Position numbers and translations under genes: made by a program. Below are positions 24,599 through 32,455 of a DNA stretch of 35,863 nt, one piece after another. The stretch is from Bacteroidota bacterium (GTDB taxonomy: Bacteria > Bacteroidota > Bacteroidia > Chitinophagales > Chitinophagaceae): contig JAEZDR010000022.1 of NCBI GenBank assembly GCA_023433265.1, positions 1 to 35,863 on the forward strand, given 5' to 3'. The notes beneath the pieces were generated by a model that saw nothing but the letters and a program-made list of their open reading frames with translations, had not been told where the DNA came from and made no database searches. Positions within the stretch are counted from its first letter, which is position 1, and each line of letters starts with the position of its first letter.

Positions 24599-25798
24599 AT
24601 GCCCGGCTTTGAATTATTTGACGAAGAAGAATGCAAACAGGTAAATGAAGTGTTGGAAACAGGCATCATGATGCGCTACGGTTTCGATGGCGCACGCCAG
24701 GGCCGTTGGAAAAGCAAGGAACTGGAACAGGAGATCTGCAAAACCTTCGGTAGCAAGTATGCGCAATTAACATCAAGTGGAACTGCCGCCCTTACCACAG
24801 CACTCTCAGCCCTCGGTATCGGATATGGCGATGAGGTTATCATGCCCACCTTCACATTTGTGGCAAGTTTCGAAGCCGTATTAAGCGTAGGCGCAGTGCC
24901 TGTTCTCGTGGATGTTGACGATTCTCTTACCCTAAGTCCGGGCGCAATAAGGCAGGCCATTACTGCCAAAACCAAATGCATCATGCCCGTCCACATGTGT
25001 GGCAGCATGGCCGATCTCGATGCCATCAAACAGGTATGTGATGAGTACGATATTGCATTGCTTGAAGATGCATGTCAAAGCATCGGCGCCAGTTATAAAG
25101 GCAAGATGGTAGGTACCATCGGCAATGCCGGTACTTTCTCATTCGATTTTGTAAAGACCATTACCTGCGCCGAAGGTGGCGTGGTGCTTACCAATAGTGA
25201 AGACGTTTATATAAAGAGCGATGGCTTTACTGACCATGGACACGACCATAAAGGTGTAGATCGCGGCGCTGACCTCCATCCGTTCATAGGGTATAATTAC
25301 AGGATATCGGAGCTGCATGCCGCGGTAGGCCTTGCTCAGATTAAGAAGCTGGACAAATTCCTAAGCATTCAGCGAAGCAACCATAAGAAACTGAAAAGCT
25401 ATCTTGAAGCCATTCCCGGCGTAAGCTTCAGAACGATTCATGATGCAGAAGGCGATAGCTGTACGTTCCTGAGCTGGTTTCTGCCCAATGCCGATCAGGC
25501 TAGGGCTGTAGTGGCTTCACTGAAAGAGCAAGGTATCCTTGCCGGCAACTTTTATTGGTACGACAATAACTGGCATTATATCCGTAAGTGGGACCACCTG
25601 AAAAACTCCACTACGCTCAATATGCTAAACCCTTTGCAACAGCAAGCGCTAACAGAGCTGCAAATGCGGGACTTTGCTGAGAGCGACCTGGTGATGAGTC
25701 GCTGCATTTCAACCAGCATCAGCCTCACCTGGACCGATGAAGTAATAGAGCAGAAAGGAAAGGCTTTAGCTGAAGCAATCAGGAAGGCATTAGGATAG
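24599..25798 (+). CDS. DegT/DnrJ/EryC1/StrS-family sugar aminotransferase (KdnA-like)
   Basis: A PLP-dependent aminotransferase that puts an amino group on a sugar, usually for surface polysaccharide. The 399 residues have SSGTAALTTAL (59-69), MPTFTFVAS (82-90), the cofactor Asp157 in LLEDACQS, and the Schiff-base Lys186 in FDFVKTITCAEGG. The start MPGFELF, the FDFVKT lysine context and the DHGHDH segment resemble, from memory, KdnA, which makes 8-amino-3,8-dideoxy-octulosonate for modified LPS. That assignment is tentative, because the oxidoreductase partner KdnB is not adjacent. It is preceded by tandem repeats and its own promoter, and followed by a possible terminator and a HAD hydrolase gene. 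Confidence 0.85.
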   Translation: MPGFELFDEEECKQVNEVLETGIMMRYGFDGARQGRWKSKELEQEICKTFGSKYAQLTSSGTAALTTALSALGIGYGDEVIMPTFTFVASFEAVLSVGAVPVLVDVDDSLTLSPGAIRQAITAKTKCIMPVHMCGSMADLDAIKQVCDEYDIALLEDACQSIGASYKGKMVGTIGNAGTFSFDFVKTITCAEGGVVLTNSEDVYIKSDGFTDHGHDHKGVDRGADLHPFIGYNYRISELHAAVGLAQIKKLDKFLSIQRSNHKKLKSYLEAIPGVSFRTIHDAEGDSCTFLSWFLPNADQARAVVASLKEQGILAGNFYWYDNNWHYIRKWDHLKNSTTLNMLNPLQQQALTELQMRDFAESDLVMSRCISTSISLTWTDEVIEQKGKALAEAIRKALG

Positions 25799-25802
25799 GA
25801 CC

Positions 25803-25825
25803 AGCAGGTCAGAACGCCTGCTTTT
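25803..25825 (+). terminator. Possible terminator after the aminotransferase gene
   Basis: AGCAGG (25803-25808) and CCTGCT (25817-25822) form a six-base stem with an eight-base loop, followed by a short T run. The stem is short, so this is a weak candidate. Confidence 0.4.
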
Positions 25826-25954
25826 ACCTTCGAAGTGCACTAAACCTACACCTAGGGCAATCGTAGGATATCAGTTAAGCTATTCCTGGTATGCTTAGGC
25901 TGGTCCTTAGTTTTACATCAAGTTCTCATCTTGGTACTTATTTTCGCTTCCGCT

Positions 25955-26569
25955 ATGCAAAACATCCGCAACATCATCTTCGACTTTGGTGGGGTTTTTC
26001 TAACCATCGATTACTCGCTTACTGCCAAAGCCTTTAAAGCATTGGGTGTCCATAACTTCGATGAGCTCTACTCGCAGCACAAAGCTTCACCTTTGTTCGA
26101 AGACCTTGAAACAGGCCGCGCAGATGAACACGCTTTCTATACTTTATTCAGGGAAACCTCAGGACATAACCTCACCGATGAGCAAATAAAAACGGCCTGG
26201 AACGCCATGATTGGCGACTACGATAAAACAAAGCTCGACTGGCTGGAAAAACTTTCAGCTAAGTATAAACTCTACCTGTTTTCCAATACTAACGAGATAC
26301 ACCATAATGCCTTCACTCAACTATACAACCAACAGGTAGGCGGCAAACCTTTCGATGCATATTTCCATAAAGTCTACTACTCTCATACGGCAGGTTTCAG
26401 AAAGCCCGGAAAGGAAGCCTTTGTCAGGCTGCTGACAAACGAAAACCTGGACGCCTCAGAAACATTGTTCATCGATGATACAGAAGTTAATTGCATCGGC
26501 GCAAAAGAAGCAGGGCTACATACCATCCACTTGAAACCTCCGATGACTGTCATGGACCTGGATTTATAA
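25955..26569 (+). CDS. HAD-superfamily hydrolase, subfamily IA
   Basis: A probable phosphatase of 204 residues acting on a small phosphorylated metabolite in the cytoplasm. Motif I is IIFDFGGV with the nucleophile Asp10; the usual second Asp is Gly12, as in YihX-type sugar phosphatases. Motif II is LYLFSNTNEIH, motif III the Lys in FRKPGKEAF, and motif IV FIDDTEVNC with two Asp. A helical cap (about 20-85) sits between motifs I and II. The ATG at 25955 gives the normal N-terminus; an upstream in-frame TTG is less likely, and a near-consensus box TATTTTCG (25939-25946) lies between them. Substrate unknown. The aminotransferase upstream could hint at sugar metabolism, but the genes are 156 bases apart. 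Confidence 0.87.
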   Translation: MQNIRNIIFDFGGVFLTIDYSLTAKAFKALGVHNFDELYSQHKASPLFEDLETGRADEHAFYTLFRETSGHNLTDEQIKTAWNAMIGDYDKTKLDWLEKLSAKYKLYLFSNTNEIHHNAFTQLYNQQVGGKPFDAYFHKVYYSHTAGFRKPGKEAFVRLLTNENLDASETLFIDDTEVNCIGAKEAGLHTIHLKPPMTVMDLDL

Positions 26570-26707
26570 GAATGCAGCAGCGATCGGCCTTTAAAAGCTG
26601 TCTATAGGTAGGCCCAAATGGCAAGATCATGAAATTTCCTCTCCCTAATTGCCTATTCCATTCCCCCACCATTCAACTTTCAATTTTCTGCCCCAACCCG
26701 GGGTTTC

Positions 26708-26894
26708 AGCTAGGTTCTAGCTAGGTTCTAGCTAGGTTTCAGCTAGGTTTCAGCTAGGTTTCAGCTAGGTTTTAGCTAGGTTTTAGCTAGGCTAAAGCTT
26801 ATCTCTACCTTATCTAAAGCTTACCTCCGCCTTATACATAACTTACTCCTCAGCGAAGTCTAGGTTATCAATCGCTTATGCCTACCTTATCACG
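26708..26894. repeat. 17-unit array with an 11-base period
   Basis: In the 442-base gap between the HAD gene and the DUF4834 gene. Eight units begin with AGCTAGG at 26708, 26719, 26730, 26741, 26752, 26763, 26774 and 26785, exactly 11 bases apart, with YYAGCTAGGTT as the unit. In the same register, nine diverged units follow to 26894, most with CTTA or TTAT at the matching place (for example AGCTTATCTCT, ACCTTATCTAA, AGCTTACCTCC, ACCTTATCACG). The period is not a multiple of three and no frame is open. I see nothing else in the gap. Confidence 0.92.
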
Positions 26895-27011
26895 CCCTCA
26901 CTGTGCTTTTAGGCAAAAGAACTACCGGGTGTGCCCACCTGCCCTGCTTTACAGAAGCTTCTTCTCGGTTGAAAACACCCATCAGGAAATGATCAGGAGA
27001 ATTTGGCTAAA

Positions 27012-27251
27012 CTACTTAACTTCTTCGTAGTCAATATAATCCCCCTTGTCGGCAGGAGGCGTCGTATTGCTTTTGCGCTCCTCAAACTCACGCTGCTGCT
27101 GTTGCTGGTTAAAAAACTGCTGCTGCTGGTCGCGCATTTCGTTCATCCTGCGCTTTACTGTACGGGTGGTCCTGTAGATTGGAATAATAAACTTTACTAT
27201 AAGGTTATACAGCAAGTAAATCATCAGCATTATAAGTAGGAATCTTGCCAT
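27012..27251 (-). CDS. DUF4834-type small membrane protein
   Basis: A 79-residue protein with one N-terminal transmembrane segment (about 3-25, MARFLLIMLMIYLLYNLIVKFIIP), a basic stretch (RTTRTVKRRMNEMR), a Gln-rich coil, and the ending GDYIDYEEVK. This plan, especially the acidic-tyrosine ending, is that of the DUF4834 family of Bacteroidota, whose function is unknown. The topology is probably N-out or in the membrane with a cytoplasmic tail; this is inference. It is transcribed away from the rimP operon. A near-consensus promoter box lies upstream (TACCTTTA on the minus strand). The overlapping plus-strand frame of similar length lacks these features. Confidence 0.82.
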   Translation of the reverse strand: MARFLLIMLMIYLLYNLIVKFIIPIYRTTRTVKRRMNEMRDQQQQFFNQQQQQREFEERKSNTTPPADKGDYIDYEEVK

Positions 27252-27452
27252 GGGCCGGTAAAGGTAGGGCTATGACTAAAAGAAAATTGTGAACAGTGCT
27301 GCAAAATTGCAAGAGGGTAACCATCACATGGACGCAATATCGCTCCCGGCATATGACAGCAAAAGAGTACCGCCAAAAGAAGGGCGACTTCCCTTTCCAC
27401 CTTTTCGGCTGACCGGTGAACCACTGTATAACCTGTACAACGTTATCATTTC

Positions 27453-27483
27453 TTTGAAATGATGAGCGCTCTTCCTATATTTG
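27453..27483 (+). promoter_or_regulatory. Canonical promoter of the rimP-nusA-infB operon
   Basis: TTTG at 27453-27456 and TATATTTG at 27476-27483, exactly 19 bases apart, match the Bacteroidota -33/-7 consensus. Transcription should begin near 27488, giving a leader of about 76 bases, much longer than for other genes here. The 200 bases before it show nothing else. Confidence 0.8.
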
Positions 27484-27500
27484 CACCGGAAATAGGATAT

Positions 27501-27527
27501 AGAAGGGAACGGAAGCCGTTCCCTTCT
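27501..27527 (+). promoter_or_regulatory. Leader hairpin before rimP, candidate attenuator
   Basis: AGAAGGGAACGG (27501-27512) pairs perfectly with CCGTTCCCTTCT (27516-27527), 12 base pairs with a three-base loop, followed by CTTTTATA. It lies between the promoter and the rimP start at 27564, inside the predicted transcript. The T run is short, so it may be an attenuator or a protein-binding stem. Confidence 0.65.
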
Positions 27528-27563
27528 CTTTTATACAATAGTCAAGCAAGCTTTTTCAAGGCA

Positions 27564-28034
27564 ATGTCAATCGAAAGCCAGGTACAGCAAATTGAGAAGA
27601 TGGTGGATGACCTGTTACAGGAACATCCTGAGTTTTTCAGGGTCTCTGTTCGCATAAAACCCACCAATAACGTAAAGGTATTCTTAGATGGCGATAATGG
27701 CATTTCAATAGAGAAGTGCGTCTTCTTCAACCGCCAGCTTTATAAGGTTATCGAAGAGTCAAGCATGTTTCCTCCCGGCGAGTACTCCCTTGAGGTTTCT
27801 TCACCAGGAGTGGACGAGCCTTTGAAGATGCATCGCCAATTCCAAAAAAACATCGGCCGCAACGTGGAAGTGGTGTTTACCGATGGGGCAAAGCAGGAAG
27901 GCAAACTGCTTCAGGTGGCCGAAAGCGACATAATTATTGAAGTAACGGAGGGTAAAGGCAAGAAGCAACAGGTAAAACAGGTGGTCATACCACTTCAAAA
28001 TATTAAAACAACAACAGTACAAGTACAATTCTAA
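27564..28034 (+). CDS. rimP: Ribosome maturation factor RimP
   Basis: Helps mature the 30S ribosomal subunit. The 156 residues form the family's N-terminal domain and a C-terminal SH3-like barrel. The hallmark SLEVSSPGVDEPL lies at about 75-87. The frame is open for 35 codons upstream, but those would lie inside the promoter and leader hairpin, and MSIESQVQQIEKMV is the normal N-terminus, so the ATG at 27564 is chosen. It is the first gene of the rimP-nusA-infB cluster, conserved across bacteria, and nusA follows after 51 bases. Confidence 0.93.
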   Translation: MSIESQVQQIEKMVDDLLQEHPEFFRVSVRIKPTNNVKVFLDGDNGISIEKCVFFNRQLYKVIEESSMFPPGEYSLEVSSPGVDEPLKMHRQFQKNIGRNVEVVFTDGAKQEGKLLQVAESDIIIEVTEGKGKKQQVKQVVIPLQNIKTTTVQVQF

Positions 28035-28085
28035 CTACAGAAGCCGCCCATAGGGTCGGCTCTCGTAACACTAAATACACAGAAT

Positions 28086-29333
28086 ATGGCAAGTATTAAC
28101 CTGATAGAGGCATTCCAGGAGTTTAAAGATGCCGAAAACATAGACCGTCCCACCATGATGAAGGTGGTTGAGGATGTTTTCAAAACCTTGTTACGCAAGA
28201 AGTTTGGCAGCGATGAAAACTTCGACGTCATTGTTAATGCTGAGAAAGGTGACCTTGAAATTATCAGGCGAAGAATGATTGTGGAAGATGGCGAAGTAAT
28301 AGACCCGCTTTCCGAAATAGCTTATACTGAGGCAGTTAAAATAGAACCCGACTTTGAGGTGGGTGAAGAACTGTACCAGGAAATGAACATATACGACTTT
28401 GGCCGAAGGGCAATCCTTGCAGCCAAGCAAACACTCGCAAGCCGCATTAACGACTTGAAAAAGAACGTATTACTTAAGAAATACCAGGACCGCATGGGCG
28501 ATATCATTACCGCCGAGGTTTACCAGGTATGGAAGAAGGAAGTACTGCTGCTCGACGAAGAAGGTAATGAACTCATCCTTCCAAAAACAGAACAAATACC
28601 ACAGGATTACTTTAAAAAAGGAGAAAATATCCGTGCGGTCATAAAAAAAGTTGACCTTCGAAACAATTCTCCCGTCATCATCCTCAGCCGTACAAGCCCC
28701 GATTTTCTCGCGAAGCTGTTGGAAATTGAAGTACCGGAAATATTTGATGGCCTTATCTCCATTCGCAAAATCGTTCGCGACCCGGGTGAGAGAGCTAAAG
28801 TGGCCGTCGAAAGCTTTGATGACAGGATCGACCCGGTTGGTGCCTGCGTTGGTATGAAGGGTAGCAGGATTCACGGAATAGTTCGTGAACTGAAGAATGA
28901 AAATATTGACGTTATCAACTTTACTACAAACACGCAGCTTCTTATACAGCGTTCACTCACCCCGGCTAAGATTAGCTACATGAACCTGAATAACGATGAC
29001 AAGCATGCTGAGGTTTACCTAAAGGCAGACCAGGTAAGTCTTGCTATTGGTAAAAGAGGCGTAAACATCAAGCTTGCCTGCGAACTTACAGGTTACGACA
29101 TAGATGTTTACCGTGAGAATGAAGGTGAAGATGAAGAGTTTGATATAGATCTTGAAGAGTTCAGCGATGAAATTGAAGAGTGGGTGATAGATGAACTCAA
29201 GCGCATTGGTTGCGACACAGCGAGAAGCGTTCTCAACCTGTCAGCCGATGAACTGGAAAGAAGGACTGACCTGGAGAAAGAAACTATCCAGGACGTTCGT
29301 CGCATCCTTCAGGAAGAGTTCGAAAGGGGTTAA
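28086..29333 (+). CDS. nusA: Transcription termination/antitermination factor NusA
   Basis: Binds RNA polymerase and nascent RNA to control pausing, termination and antitermination. The 415 residues show the N-terminal polymerase-binding domain (about 1-130), an S1 domain (about 135-205, with GDIITAEVYQVWKKEVLL), and two KH domains (about 225-350) with DPVGACVGMKGSRI and the second-KH AIGKRGVNIKLA. An acidic linker (GEDEEFDIDLEEF) and a helix-hairpin-helix-like end (about 360-415) follow. This order is typical of NusA from Bacteroidota. It sits between rimP and infB, the standard arrangement. Confidence 0.96.
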   Translation: MASINLIEAFQEFKDAENIDRPTMMKVVEDVFKTLLRKKFGSDENFDVIVNAEKGDLEIIRRRMIVEDGEVIDPLSEIAYTEAVKIEPDFEVGEELYQEMNIYDFGRRAILAAKQTLASRINDLKKNVLLKKYQDRMGDIITAEVYQVWKKEVLLLDEEGNELILPKTEQIPQDYFKKGENIRAVIKKVDLRNNSPVIILSRTSPDFLAKLLEIEVPEIFDGLISIRKIVRDPGERAKVAVESFDDRIDPVGACVGMKGSRIHGIVRELKNENIDVINFTTNTQLLIQRSLTPAKISYMNLNNDDKHAEVYLKADQVSLAIGKRGVNIKLACELTGYDIDVYRENEGEDEEFDIDLEEFSDEIEEWVIDELKRIGCDTARSVLNLSADELERRTDLEKETIQDVRRILQEEFERG

Positions 29334-29417
29334 TCCAGCCTAATCTGGAATATAGTTTGCACGAATTGAAGGCTTCCCTGATGTACGCACGAGAAAGCCT
29401 GGACAAATAAAAACTGA

Positions 29418-32321
29418 ATGGCAGAAATTAAATTACCAAGGTTGTTAGGAGCCGCTAAGGAGTTCAATATTGGGCAGGAAACCCTTATTGACTTTTTGGT
29501 GGGCAAAGGCTTTAATAAAGACGAACTTAAACCTACAGCCAAGCTTACAGAAGACATGTACGTTGCGCTGCAGCGGGAGTTTCAAAGCGACAAGGTGGCT
29601 AAGAACAAGGCCGACCTTATTGAAATACCTAAGAGTGCAGCCACAGAAACCAGGAAAAGGAAGGACGAAGAAGACCTTTCGTTCAGGAAGGAAGAGAAGA
29701 AGCCTGTATTTAAAGAGGAACCGAAGCCTGAGGTGGCTGCAAAAGCAGAGCCTGCACCCGCACCTGCCCCTGCCCCTGCCCCTGAAGCTGAACCTGAGCC
29801 CGTTGTAGCCCCGCCTCCTCCGGCGCCTAAACAAGAAGAACCCGCTAAAGAAGAAACGCCTGCTGAGGAACCAACCCCGGGGGTAGTTAAGGCTGAAGCC
29901 CCTGAAATAGAAGGGCCTAAGGTGGTGGATAAGATCGATCTTTCTGCTATCGACTCATCTACCCGTCCTAAAAAGTCGGCTAAAAAGAAAACAAAAGACG
30001 CTTCTACAGCGGAAGCTGCCCCTGCACCGCAGGTAGCACCTGCCGCCGAAACCACAGAAGCACCGCAGGTGAATCAGGAAGATGTTACAACTCCTTCTGA
30101 TGCACCCCCTGTAATAGAAAATATCAAGGCTGAAAAGCTGGAAGGCCCTAAAATACTGGGCAAGATAGACCTGCCAACACCAGACGCGAAGCCTAAACCA
30201 TCAGATGCTGATGAGCGGCGCAAGCGTAAGCGTATACCCATTGAAAAGAAAACGACACCGGGACAGGGACAACCTGCAAGAGGTGCAGATAATAGGGCTA
30301 CAGGAAGATTTGGAGATCGCCCCGGTGCTCCGCAACGTCCTGGTCAGGCCGGTGGCGCACGCAGGCCCGGCGACAGGCAACGCCCACAAATTGACAAGCG
30401 TCCTGCCGACAGGGAAATAGACCGCAACGAGATACAGCAAAAGATTCGCGAAACCCAGGCTAAGCTGGCCGGTTCCGGTGGCAAGGGTAAGAATATAAAG
30501 AAGATGCGTCGCGAAAGGCGCCACGAGGCAAGCGATGCAGAACAAACTGGCGACAACAAGCTTCAGGTTACTGAATTTGTTACCGTTAGTGAACTTGCCA
30601 ACCTGATGGATGTAAGCTTTGCTGAGGTAATTAGCAAATGTATGAGCCTCGGCATCATGGTTTCTATTAACCAAAGGTTGGATGCAGAAGTAATTGAACT
30701 GGTAGCAGGTGAATTTGGATTTGAGGTAGAATTTGCTGGCCTTGAAGATGTAGACGATGACAATGAAGAAGAACAGGACGCTCCCGAAGACCTTAAACCA
30801 AGGGCACCAATCGTTACCATCATGGGTCACGTGGACCATGGTAAAACATCCTTACTTGACTATATAAGGAATGCAAGTGTAGTAGCCGGTGAAGCAGGAG
30901 GTATTACCCAGCACATTGGTGCCTACGAGGTTACCTTACCCAATGGAAAGCACATCTCTTTCCTTGATACACCGGGTCACGAGGCTTTCACCGCCATGCG
31001 TGCGCGTGGTGCCAAGGTAACGGACATTGCTGTTATCGTGGTAGCCGCAGACGATGCGGTGATGCCACAAACCAGGGAGGCCATCAGCCACGCTCAGGCC
31101 GCTGGTGTACCTATGATATTCGCTGTAAACAAGATTGATAAAGACGGGGCAAACCCGCAGAAGATATACGAGCAACTGGCAGGAATGAACATCCTTGTCG
31201 AAAGCTGGGGGGGTAAATTCCAAAGCCAGGAACTTTCGGCTAAGAAAGGTCTAAACATAGAACTGCTACTTGAAAAAATATTGCTAGAAGCTGAAATTCT
31301 TGACCTTAAAGCCAATCCTGACAGGGAAGCAATGGGTACAATAGTCGAAGCTTCGCTGGATAAGGGTCGCGGATATGTAGCCACATTGTTGGTTCAGAAC
31401 GGTACCCTGCGCCTCGGCGACCTGCTGGTATCGGGGCAGCACTACGGAAGGGTAAAGGCCATGTTCAACGAGCGTAACCAGCGCGTTGATGTCGCTCCTC
31501 CTTCCACCCCTGTTCAGATACTTGGCTTAAACGGTGCCCCACAGGCAGGCGAAAAGTTCAAGGTATTCCTTGACGAATCAGAAGCCAAAGAGGTAGCCAC
31601 CAAGCGCGCTCAAATCATGCGTGAACAAGGCCTCCGTGCAAGAAAGCACATCACACTTGATGAAATTGGACGCCGTCTTGCACTCGGCAACTTTAAAGAG
31701 CTGAACCTCATCATCAAAGGTGACGTGGACGGTTCCGTAGAAGCCCTTAGCGACTCATTGCAAAAGCTTTCTACTGAAGAGATTGTTGTAAGGGTAGTGC
31801 ACAAAGCGGTAGGACAGATCTCGGAAAGCGATGTATTGTTGGCAACTGCTTCAGACGCAATCATTGTAGGCTTTAACGTTCGTCCTTCGTCGCAGGCAAA
31901 TAAACTGGCAGAAACTGAAGGAGTTCAAATAAATACCTACTCCATTATCTATAACGCCATTGAGGAAATCAAGAGCGCCATGGTGGGCATGCTTGAACCG
32001 AAGTTCAAGGAGAAGATTGTTGCCAACGTGGAAGTTCGCGAGGTGTACAAGTTCGACAAGGCCACGGTGGCAGGTTGTTATGTACTGGACGGCAAGATTG
32101 CCCGTAACAATAAGATCCGCATCATCAGGGATGGTATTGTTGAGTATCCTAAGGGCGAAGGACAGGCTGCAGAACTTGGATCGCTCAAACGTTACAAGGA
32201 CGACGCAAAAGAGGTTCAGGCCGGTATGGAGTGTGGTCTAACTATTAAGAACTATAACGATATTAAGGTTGGAGACGTAATTGAGGCATTTGAAGAAGAA
32301 GAAATAAAGCGTACACTCTAA
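29418..32321 (+). CDS. infB: Translation initiation factor IF-2
   Basis: The GTPase that brings formyl-methionyl-tRNA to the 30S subunit and promotes subunit joining. The 967 residues begin with an IF2 N-terminal domain and a long, low-complexity linker rich in Ala, Pro, Glu and Lys (about 65-250), then an Arg/Gly/Gln-rich part (about 260-380). The G domain has GHVDHGKT (470-477), DTPGHE (517-522) and NKID (571-574). The C-terminal domains II, III and IV follow, with VDGSVEAL and AGCYVLDGKIARNNKIR. It is the last gene of the rimP operon and ends before a hairpin terminator. Confidence 0.97.
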   Translation: MAEIKLPRLLGAAKEFNIGQETLIDFLVGKGFNKDELKPTAKLTEDMYVALQREFQSDKVAKNKADLIEIPKSAATETRKRKDEEDLSFRKEEKKPVFKEEPKPEVAAKAEPAPAPAPAPAPEAEPEPVVAPPPPAPKQEEPAKEETPAEEPTPGVVKAEAPEIEGPKVVDKIDLSAIDSSTRPKKSAKKKTKDASTAEAAPAPQVAPAAETTEAPQVNQEDVTTPSDAPPVIENIKAEKLEGPKILGKIDLPTPDAKPKPSDADERRKRKRIPIEKKTTPGQGQPARGADNRATGRFGDRPGAPQRPGQAGGARRPGDRQRPQIDKRPADREIDRNEIQQKIRETQAKLAGSGGKGKNIKKMRRERRHEASDAEQTGDNKLQVTEFVTVSELANLMDVSFAEVISKCMSLGIMVSINQRLDAEVIELVAGEFGFEVEFAGLEDVDDDNEEEQDAPEDLKPRAPIVTIMGHVDHGKTSLLDYIRNASVVAGEAGGITQHIGAYEVTLPNGKHISFLDTPGHEAFTAMRARGAKVTDIAVIVVAADDAVMPQTREAISHAQAAGVPMIFAVNKIDKDGANPQKIYEQLAGMNILVESWGGKFQSQELSAKKGLNIELLLEKILLEAEILDLKANPDREAMGTIVEASLDKGRGYVATLLVQNGTLRLGDLLVSGQHYGRVKAMFNERNQRVDVAPPSTPVQILGLNGAPQAGEKFKVFLDESEAKEVATKRAQIMREQGLRARKHITLDEIGRRLALGNFKELNLIIKGDVDGSVEALSDSLQKLSTEEIVVRVVHKAVGQISESDVLLATASDAIIVGFNVRPSSQANKLAETEGVQINTYSIIYNAIEEIKSAMVGMLEPKFKEKIVANVEVREVYKFDKATVAGCYVLDGKIARNNKIRIIRDGIVEYPKGEGQAAELGSLKRYKDDAKEVQAGMECGLTIKNYNDIKVGDVIEAFEEEEIKRTL

Positions 32322-32340
32322 ACAGGTATTCAACCAAAAG

Positions 32341-32374
32341 AAACTGCTGCAGGCAAATGCTTGCAGCAGTTTTT
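32341..32374 (+). terminator. Terminator of the rimP-nusA-infB operon
   Basis: AAACTGCTGCA (32341-32351) pairs with TGCAGCAGTTT (32362-32372), 11 base pairs with a ten-base loop, followed by more T, 20 bases after the infB stop. Confidence 0.85.
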
Positions 32375-32442
32375 GATTAAGCCTTCCTGCTGATATTTTT
32401 GTTAAAAAGCACAACAGCCTAACCAAACTTACTTGCAAAAGC

Positions 32443-32450
32443 TACATTTG
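32443..32450 (+). promoter_or_regulatory. -7 box five bases before the SurA-like start
   Basis: TACATTTG, an exact TAnnTTTG match, ends five bases before the ATG at 32456. The start is fixed by the signal peptide, so the message would be leaderless or nearly so. Confidence 0.55.
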
Positions 32451-32455
32451 ATAAT

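Noticed and set aside
26708..26894. Reading the 11-base array as a CRISPR
   Set aside because: The units are 11 bases with no spacers and no cas genes nearby.
27003..27239. 78-residue plus-strand frame over the DUF4834 gene
   Set aside because: The minus-strand frame has the transmembrane segment and the conserved GDYIDYEEVK ending; the plus frame is its shadow.
30201..30839. 212-residue minus-strand frame inside infB
   Set aside because: Antisense to the IF-2 linker and start of the G domain; its composition mirrors infB codon bias and no domain is visible.
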